Origin: Lachnospiraceae bacterium
GTDB taxonomy: Bacteria > Bacillota > Clostridia > Lachnospirales > Lachnospiraceae
Direction of reading: 5' to 3'
Assembly: GCA_016291655.1 (NCBI GenBank)
Contig: JAEEYF010000032.1
Coordinates: 1-34,442, forward strand
DNA length: 34,442 nucleotides
Part shown: one piece after another, positions 31,230-34,442 of the stretch
How positions within the stretch are numbered: position 1 is the stretch's first letter
Layout of the letters: each line of letters opens with the position of its first letter
Translations under genes and position numbers: made by a program
The notes under the pieces: model-generated
Database searches by the model: none
What the model was told of the DNA's origin: nothing
The model's input: only the letters and a program-made list of their open reading frames with translations

Positions 31230-32282
31230 CTATTTGAATAGCGTTAGGAAAAAATTGTAAAGATGCGGTTTAAAACTGGTATGATCATGATAGGTAGATG
31301 ACATTACATGTGAAATAAACTCCTGCCCATTTTTTTCAAATACCTTCCTGTACTGATCGGGTGAACTTCCGACGGTTCCGTCTATCTTGGAAGAACTGAT
31401 CATGAGTACTGTCGGAGGGTAGTCTCCAAAAGACAATTCCGATTCGAGAAGCTGCCCCATGGCTGTGGGCATACCTTCACTTCTTACAAGCCCCGGTGCA
31501 GGACATACAGCCCCTATATATCCGAAAAGCTCCGGATGGGTGCAGCCGATAAACAACGATTCACGACCTCCCATGGAAAAGCCTGTGATCGCGGTATTCT
31601 CTCTGCCCGTTGCAACACTGAAATTCTCTTCGATGAAAGGCATGAGATCGGTAATAAGATCATTTACAAAGTTGTCATAGGCAAGTGTGTTTTCATTGTC
31701 CATGGCTGTGCAGTAGGGAAGCTCTTTACTGCAGAAAATGTACGGACTTACTATGATCATCTCTTCTGCTCTGCCCTGTCTGAGAAGATTGGTATAAATC
31801 TGGCTGCACATCACATTTTTGGTCGTGAGCCAATCTTCATTGTTGTAATAACCATGCAGGAAGTACATAACAGGATACTTTTTATCCTCGGAATAATCCT
31901 TCGGCAGCAGTACGTTTACATTGGTATCACGCTCAGCCGTCCGCGAATAGTAGGTATACTTTTTAAATTTGGGGTAATCAACCCCCTCCTTAGTGCTGTC
32001 ATAGCCTTTGAGAGGCATAACGATCATGTTTTCCTCAAATTCCTTCATATTGAACTTTTCTTTCTCTTCAGCCTCGGTGTCTTTCTCCTCAACCGGCGCT
32101 AAAGTCGGAGTCGCTGTCGCAGCCACCGCTGCAGGTGTTGTTGTGGGTGTTGCTTCCGCAGTGGGAGTCAGCGTTACGGATGACTCTTCCTCTTTTTCGG
32201 TCTGCCGGTTATTACCGCCACAAGCAGTCAAAAACAATCCCGCAGATAGAACCAGTGTAGTGATAAAAATAAGTCTTTTCAT
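31230..32282 (-). CDS. Esterase lipoprotein (alpha/beta hydrolase, CE1/esterase D-like)
   Basis: 350 residues. A lipoprotein signal ends at LFLTAC (C21), followed by a Pro/Thr/Ala linker (about 35-65). The alpha/beta-hydrolase domain shows the oxyanion segment YFLHGYYNNEDWL, nucleophile S236 in GFSMGG, an Asp near 301 (SSKIDG) and His 332/334 in YHDHTSFKPH. The family includes acetyl-xylan and feruloyl esterases that remove ester groups from plant polysaccharides. Next to a mannanase it probably de-esterifies mannan; that substrate is inferred. Its neighbour regulator is divergent across 218 bp. No strong -10/-35 pair is visible, in line with activator-dependent expression. Confidence 0.85.
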   Translation of the reverse strand: MKRLIFITTLVLSAGLFLTACGGNNRQTEKEEESSVTLTPTAEATPTTTPAAVAATATPTLAPVEEKDTEAEEKEKFNMKEFEENMIVMPLKGYDSTKEGVDYPKFKKYTYYSRTAERDTNVNVLLPKDYSEDKKYPVMYFLHGYYNNEDWLTTKNVMCSQIYTNLLRQGRAEEMIIVSPYIFCSKELPYCTAMDNENTLAYDNFVNDLITDLMPFIEENFSVATGRENTAITGFSMGGRESLFIGCTHPELFGYIGAVCPAPGLVRSEGMPTAMGQLLESELSFGDYPPTVLMISSSKIDGTVGSSPDQYRKVFEKNGQEFISHVMSSTYHDHTSFKPHLYNFFLTLFK

Positions 32283-32380
32283 TGCAATATCCCCTTTTCA
32301 ATATTGTTATCGGGGTATATCTTAGCATCTTTCAGCCGAATAATCAGCATCATATTTTGAAAAAAACGCTTATTAAAAAT

Positions 32381-32401
32381 GTTCATTTTTTAAAAGTTCA
32401 T
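32381..32401. promoter_or_regulatory. Possible AraC half-sites in the esterase/AraC intergenic region
   Basis: GTTCAT appears as a direct repeat (32381-32386 and 32396-32401, 15-bp period) in otherwise AT-rich DNA. It is a weak candidate for the divergent AraC activator. The period is shorter than the roughly 21 bp common for AraC sites. Confidence 0.25.
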
Positions 32402-32453
32402 AAAGCTATTCACTGTGTATATGCCTTAGTTTACGGTGCTTTTCAAACTTGAT

Positions 32454-32482
32454 TTGACATTATCATCAGTTTAATTTATTAT
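32454..32482 (+). promoter_or_regulatory. Promoter of the AraC activator gene
   Basis: TTGACA (32454-32459), 17-nt spacer, TATTAT (32477-32482). The leader is only about 12 nt and consists largely of the ribosome site. Confidence 0.65.
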
Positions 32483-32500
32483 ATTGGCGAGGTGAATTTT

Positions 32501-33316
32501 ATGAAAACAGATACAACAATTTATCCCTATAACCCCGAACTTGCCAATCTGCCTTTTTTGCTCAAGGGCATAGGCGGAACGCGCTATCAGCACAGGATCA
32601 AGCGTTCTTCGGGCTACAACTGGCATCAGTTTCTGCTCTGTCTGAACGGTGAAGGCATGCTGGAATATGAAAACAGAGCCATACGTATCCACGAAAACAC
32701 GATCATCTTTCTTCCCAAGAACAAGCCCCACTCCTACTATCCCGTGGCGCCCGTATGGGAGGTGAATTTTATTGCTTTTGACGGGCCTTCCTGCGATGCG
32801 GCCTTCGCTACACTCGGTATAGAAGGCGTAATGACGGCGTCGATGAACAATGCGCCTCACCTGCTTGATCTGTTTGAAAAAATGATCGTTTCCCTAAAAA
32901 CCGATATATTGTACAGCGGGTGTACCTGCTCCGCTCTGCTTTACGAATTCATCATATCCTTTCACCGGCTGATGGTTTCCGACGCTGATATGCAAAAGAG
33001 CAGACATCTTTCAATGATCATTCCCGCCATCAAATATATGAACGAACACTACTTCGAGGACATCCCCATGTCCGATCTTGCAGAAACTTTGGGTATCACA
33101 CATCAGCATTTCTGTCGTCTGTTCCGGAGTGCTATGGACATGAGTCCGAATGAATATCTGACCGGACTTCGCATATCAAAAGCCAAACAGATGTTGACAG
33201 AACAGAACATTCCTGTCTCTGAGATCGCCACCGCCTGCGGTTTCCGCGACCCTTGCTACTTCAGCACCATATTCAAAAAAAGCATGGGCGTCCCGCCAAC
33301 GTACTTTAGGAAATAA
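32501..33316 (+). CDS. AraC family regulator, probable activator of the mannan genes
   Basis: 271 residues from the ATG at 32501, with GAGGTG 6-8 nt upstream; the GTG at 32492 is part of that ribosome site. An N-terminal cupin (about 25-110, WHQFLLCLNGEGMLEYEN then IHENTIIFLPKNKPHSYYP) should bind the inducer, perhaps a manno-oligosaccharide. The C-terminal HTH pair is IPMSDLAETLGITHQHFCRLFRSAMDMSPNEYL (about 186-218) and VSEIATACGFRDPCYFSTIFKKSMGVPPTYFRK. It is divergent from the esterase gene and followed by a strong terminator. Confidence 0.92.
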   Translation: MKTDTTIYPYNPELANLPFLLKGIGGTRYQHRIKRSSGYNWHQFLLCLNGEGMLEYENRAIRIHENTIIFLPKNKPHSYYPVAPVWEVNFIAFDGPSCDAAFATLGIEGVMTASMNNAPHLLDLFEKMIVSLKTDILYSGCTCSALLYEFIISFHRLMVSDADMQKSRHLSMIIPAIKYMNEHYFEDIPMSDLAETLGITHQHFCRLFRSAMDMSPNEYLTGLRISKAKQMLTEQNIPVSEIATACGFRDPCYFSTIFKKSMGVPPTYFRK

Positions 33317-33343
33317 AAAAAACCTCGGGGAAAACCCCCGAGG
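33313..33343 (-). terminator. Strong terminator for the Cys-rich gene, shared with the AraC gene
   Basis: CCTCGGGG (33323-33330) pairs with CCCCGAGG (33336-33343) over a 5-nt loop. On the minus strand eight T follow (TTTTTTTTATTT). On plus, the T-run is short (GGTTTT). Confidence 0.88.
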
Positions 33344-33353
33344 CAGGTTTTGA

Positions 33354-34442
33354 TCACTTGCCTATGACAAGTGTTCCATTATTAACCAGTTCAACTATTT
33401 CAGCTATTGTATTTGACTTAACGCCCTCTATATGAACGTTCTTCATTTTTTGGTAAATAGCCTCCATTTGAGCAAGTTGATCTGAGTATTCCGCTAACTC
33501 TGCATCCGTCATATGTTGTTTTATCTCTCTGATACAGCTTCCTACAGCCTCTACTTGTGCACATATATCCTGAATGGTAGTTATACTGTCAAGAATCGTT
33601 TTAAAATCTTCTGCATACTCTACAAAATCACCGACTAAGGGAACAAAATCCCACGCTGTTCCGATGATATCGATTACTATATCCGTGACAGATTTTGTCT
33701 TTTCAAGTGTTTCAACAAGGGTAAACGTGCTGCTGCGATGACATTCCTTACATTCGACCGTACATACAACATAGTTTGTTCCTTCGGAGCCCTTTGTTAC
33801 TCTTACGCTGTATGCGTTCAAAACATGGTTCTTGTCCGTACAATGATCTTCCATAAGCCAATGCTCTCCACAGGAACAGCGAAGAAAATGTCTGTACGGT
33901 TCCATCCATGCATGTGCATCTTCGTAATAATAAAGATTATGGGTGTCCGTGTGCCCTATACCAAGCTCATCCATTTCTTCTCTTGTATATATTTCAGAAG
34001 TTTCTCCACACCTCATGCAATAAAAGTTCACTTCTTTTTCAGTTTCGCCACAATCTATATATACATGCGGGAAATGATAACCGTCCATGTATATATGCCC
34101 GGTTGTATGTTCTGTGACTCTGTCTTCTGTAGTTTTACACATCGGGCAATAGAATCTTTCGATCCTGTCATGCTTGCAGTCAAGTTGCTGTACTATACCT
34201 TTATTTTCCCATGCATGAGGAAGTTTTTCTCCCTGCGTTAGTCCGCAATTCCTACAGGTTTGAGGCTTTGTACATGTTGCGGGGGCATAGTCATGGGCGG
34301 GCTTACTGATCTTTGCCTGCTCCATCTTGTTGCATCTCGCACAAACTCTGTGCTTTGCACCTTCATATGCACAGGTGGCTTCTTCCTCGATCACCCATGA
34401 ACCCCAGTTGTGTCCGAGAGCGGTTCCCCGTGTTGTTCCGCA
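33354..34442 (-). CDS. Cys-rich protein with CxxC repeats, 5' end outside the window (partial)
   Basis: The frame is open to the window edge, so the apparent GTG start at 34394 is internal: the preceding in-frame residues CGTTRGTALGHNWGSW continue the same pattern. Of the 362 visible residues, the first 230 hold repeated CxxC knuckles (CARCNK, CRNCGL, CPMCKT, CMRCGE, CSCGEH, CKECHR) between GH-x-Trp-like spacers. This repeat is common in large secreted or cell-surface proteins of Lachnospiraceae. The C-terminal 120 residues change character: a helical region (SVTDIVIDIIGTAWDFVPLVGDFVEYAEDFKTIL, then Glu/Gln-rich coiled coil to the end). The Cys pairs probably bind zinc or form disulfides. No known domain is assigned. 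Confidence 0.75.
   Translation of the reverse strand, partial: CGTTRGTALGHNWGSWVIEEEATCAYEGAKHRVCARCNKMEQAKISKPAHDYAPATCTKPQTCRNCGLTQGEKLPHAWENKGIVQQLDCKHDRIERFYCPMCKTTEDRVTEHTTGHIYMDGYHFPHVYIDCGETEKEVNFYCMRCGETSEIYTREEMDELGIGHTDTHNLYYYEDAHAWMEPYRHFLRCSCGEHWLMEDHCTDKNHVLNAYSVRVTKGSEGTNYVVCTVECKECHRSSTFTLVETLEKTKSVTDIVIDIIGTAWDFVPLVGDFVEYAEDFKTILDSITTIQDICAQVEAVGSCIREIKQHMTDAELAEYSDQLAQMEAIYQKMKNVHIEGVKSNTIAEIVELVNNGTLVIGK

Noticed and set aside
32759-32772. Second copy of the GGTGAATTTTAT ribosome-site sequence inside the AraC gene
   Set aside because: It is followed by ATTG rather than a start in a useful frame and encodes conserved cupin residues; treated as coincidence.
34394-34442. Start of the Cys-rich gene at 34394
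   Set aside because: The GTG there lies inside a conserved repeat and the frame is open with matching sequence to the window edge; the gene is partial.

Overview
The window looks like a chromosomal segment of a Gram-positive anaerobe of the Clostridia, most likely a Lachnospiraceae-type gut or rumen bacterium. The reasons are the strong AGGAGG-type ribosome sites, the sigma-A promoters, the moderate GC content, and the family mix: PadR-DUF2812, DUF1846, YesM/YesN-type two-component pairs, TRAP transporters, Cys-rich secreted proteins, and lipoproteins with Pro/Thr linkers. Genus and species cannot be named from the sequence alone. I see no tRNA, rRNA, CRISPR array or prophage.

Layout. 1-132: the 5' end of a probable group IIC intron on the minus strand, sitting directly after the terminator of an SPFH/band-7 gene (180-1199). 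1333-3691: undecaprenyl-diphosphatase uppP behind a DUF1846 gene. 3834-6761: a plus-strand run of a ThrH-type phosphatase, a second HAD phosphatase, an AlaX tRNA-editing protein and a small unknown protein. 6827-8119: lysA. 8200-8358: an unidentified structured RNA with its own promoter and terminator. 8402-11556: a secreted cysteine-peptidase-like protein and a nucleotide pyrophosphatase/phosphodiesterase. 11705-11770: a perfect 30-bp inverted repeat. 11859-13322: a C69 dipeptidase. 13393-17734: xthA, an NAD-dependent epimerase, a MATE exporter and a divergent AraC regulator.

17763-21427 is a probable four-gene amino-acid transport operon: binding lipoprotein, permease, ATPase and a DMT-type exporter. 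It lies behind a strong promoter whose leader opens with an attenuator-like hairpin. 21625-28327 is a TRAP transport and sensing locus. The three dctPQM genes are followed, from a probable second promoter, by a YcxB-like membrane protein, a LytS/YesM-type kinase, an AraC-output response regulator and a second membrane-anchored DctP-like binding protein whose start codon overlaps the regulator stop. I read the second half as a dedicated ligand-sensing module for the first half.

28554-29878 is a PadR-DUF2812-membrane protein operon with operator-like repeats over its promoter. 29924-33316 is a small mannan-degradation locus: a GH26 mannanase lipoprotein, an esterase lipoprotein and a divergent AraC activator. 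33354-34442 is the 3' part of a Cys-rich (CxxC-repeat) protein that runs off the window.

All functional calls rest on reading motifs by eye. No database search, folding program or alignment was run.
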